A stretch of DNA of 64,000 bases, taken from positions 1-64,000 of the forward strand of contig JAZRXD010000063.1 in the NCBI GenBank assembly GCA_045600045.1, given 5' to 3'. Under the pieces are notes generated by a model, which was not told the origin of the DNA, made no database searches, and saw only the letters and a list, made by a program, of their open reading frames with translations. The position numbers and the translations under genes are program-made. The stretch comes from UBA1715 sp045600045. Lineage in GTDB: Bacteria > Bacteroidota > Bacteroidia > Bacteroidales > UBA1715. Shown here piece after piece: positions 63,159-64,000 of the stretch. Position 1 is the first letter of the stretch, and the number at the start of each line of letters is the position of its first letter.

Positions 63159-64000
63159 TATTCTTGAGAATTGTTTTCTGCTTGATTTTGTTGTTCTTCC
63201 GACGAGTCGTCATCATTTTTTTGCGACTTCACATAGTCAATAACGATTAATGGAGAACGACGTTGCAAAGCTTCTATATGAACCGACATAATATTGTCGT
63301 TCATAACAATTTCTTTTATTTTTTTTGCGGAGTAAAATGGCTGCAAATGTTCAATCAACGTGTATCCAATATTTATACGAGAAAGTTTTTCACAATTTTC
63401 CATGCCTTCAATCGATGCAATTTGCGTATGCGAGCAATCAAAATCCGTTAACGACACACATCCAGCAAGAGGCGAAACATCAGTCACCAATGTGTGCGAT
63501 AAATTCAATCTTTTCAAACTTGACATATTGTTTAAAACAGATATGTCGTCAATTGAAGTATATGAAATATCCAATTTTTCCAAATTCACACTTGTTTCCA
63601 ATTCCGAAATAGACGAAACCAATGTATGCGAAGCGTTCAATTCTTTTAAATTCGCCTTATCACGTAAGAAAGTTACGTTTTTTGCCGGTGTATGCGAAAT
63701 ATCAACCTTTTTTAATTTTACAGCACGAATCAACATATCAAAATTTCCGATTGAATCACAATCTATTGCATAAAACTCTTGCAAACGCGACGTACTGCTA
63801 TATAAAAAGCCCAAAGATTTTATTCTATCGCAATTTGAAATTGTTACTTTGGTAAAAGTTGTCACATCAGAAAAAACATCCAAATTATCGTCGGTTGCCT
63901 GAATATTGCCTGCAACATTCAACATTGTTAGCTGATTTAATTTTCCCAGCGAATCGTAGTTTTGGAACGTATGATTATTTCCCGCCAAATTCAGTTTTTT
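63158..64000 (-). CDS. Leucine-rich repeat protein, C-terminal part (partial)
   Basis: The frame is open to the right edge (bases 63989-64000 read K-L-N-L), so only the C-terminal 280 residues are seen. About ten repeats of 22-23 residues are visible with the pattern L-x-x-L-x-x-S-H-T-x-V-x-x-I (for example LKRLNLSHTLVTDVSPLAG and LEKLDISYTSIDDISVLNN), an SDS22-like LRR. A phrase SHT or SYT recurs at the same position. The end is a short region and an acidic/Gln-rich tail (SSEEQQNQAENNSQE). It is probably a protein-binding scaffold; location and partner are unknown. Confidence 0.8.
   Translation of the reverse strand, partial: KKLNLAGNNHTFQNYDSLGKLNQLTMLNVAGNIQATDDNLDVFSDVTTFTKVTISNCDRIKSLGFLYSSTSRLQEFYAIDCDSIGNFDMLIRAVKLKKVDISHTPAKNVTFLRDKANLKELNASHTLVSSISELETSVNLEKLDISYTSIDDISVLNNMSSLKRLNLSHTLVTDVSPLAGCVSLTDFDCSHTQIASIEGMENCEKLSRINIGYTLIEHLQPFYSAKKIKEIVMNDNIMSVHIEALQRRSPLIVIDYVKSQKNDDDSSEEQQNQAENNSQE

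Overview
The window is a stretch of an AT-rich Bacteroidetes chromosome, most likely order Bacteroidales. The signs are: the giant type IX secretion (T9SS) translocon gene sprA; two secreted proteins with T9SS C-terminal sorting tails; a SecA with the large insertions usual in this phylum; and promoters of the Bacteroidetes sigma-factor type (TTTG or TTG near -33, then about 17-21 bases, then TAnnTTTG near -7) in front of many genes. I see no phage, insertion sequence or CRISPR array. The genus cannot be named from the sequence alone.

Layout. 1-7352: end of fmt, then dnaB, an exported protein of unknown function, dnaX, ispE, and convergent uvrB. 7448-11155: a compact five-gene fatty-acid/polyketide-like cassette (O-methyltransferase, hot-dog dehydratase-like protein, hot-dog thioesterase, ketosynthase, shortened ketosynthase-like protein) that resembles pieces of flexirubin/aryl-polyene clusters. 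A Crp/Fnr-type regulator follows. 12065-14954: outer-membrane porin plus DASS/SLC13 anion transporter, with a terminator-like hairpin directly in front of the porin and palindromes upstream of the transporter. 15159-16745: twin-domain ABC ATPase with a damaged first nucleotide site. 16858-17217: tRNA-Thr-Tyr-Gly operon. 17240-19402: UvrD-type helicase. 19703-24738: five-gene heterodisulfide-reductase-like (Hdr) redox module. 24860-36247: pdxA-ruvA-sprA-putative porin-PAP2 operon. 36430-40284: secA-rimM. 40429-44039: topA with a degenerate arginase-fold protein. 44243-47322: class A penicillin-binding protein and a TrmN6-type methyltransferase.

From 47472 the window turns to sugars. xylA and a xylose-type MFS transporter form one unit, and a GH31 lipoprotein (likely alpha-xylosidase) lies about 1 kb downstream. 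Both units carry the same operator (AGTGTA-N5-TACACT) at the same place just downstream of the -7 box, so they probably share one repressor. No xylulokinase is present here. 54358-58335 is a secreted-protease neighbourhood: an M4 thermolysin-like protease, a neighbouring protein made only of the same propeptide plus a T9SS tail, an S74-chaperone protein with a T9SS tail, and a divergent chagasin-type protease inhibitor lipoprotein. The rest is tRNA-Asp, a GH13 lipoprotein, typA/bipA, mnmD and a leucine-rich-repeat protein running off the right edge.

The most promising less-described items are the propeptide-only T9SS protein beside its protease, the Hdr module with one degenerate HdrB motif, the ACP-less polyene-like cassette, and the shared xylose operator.
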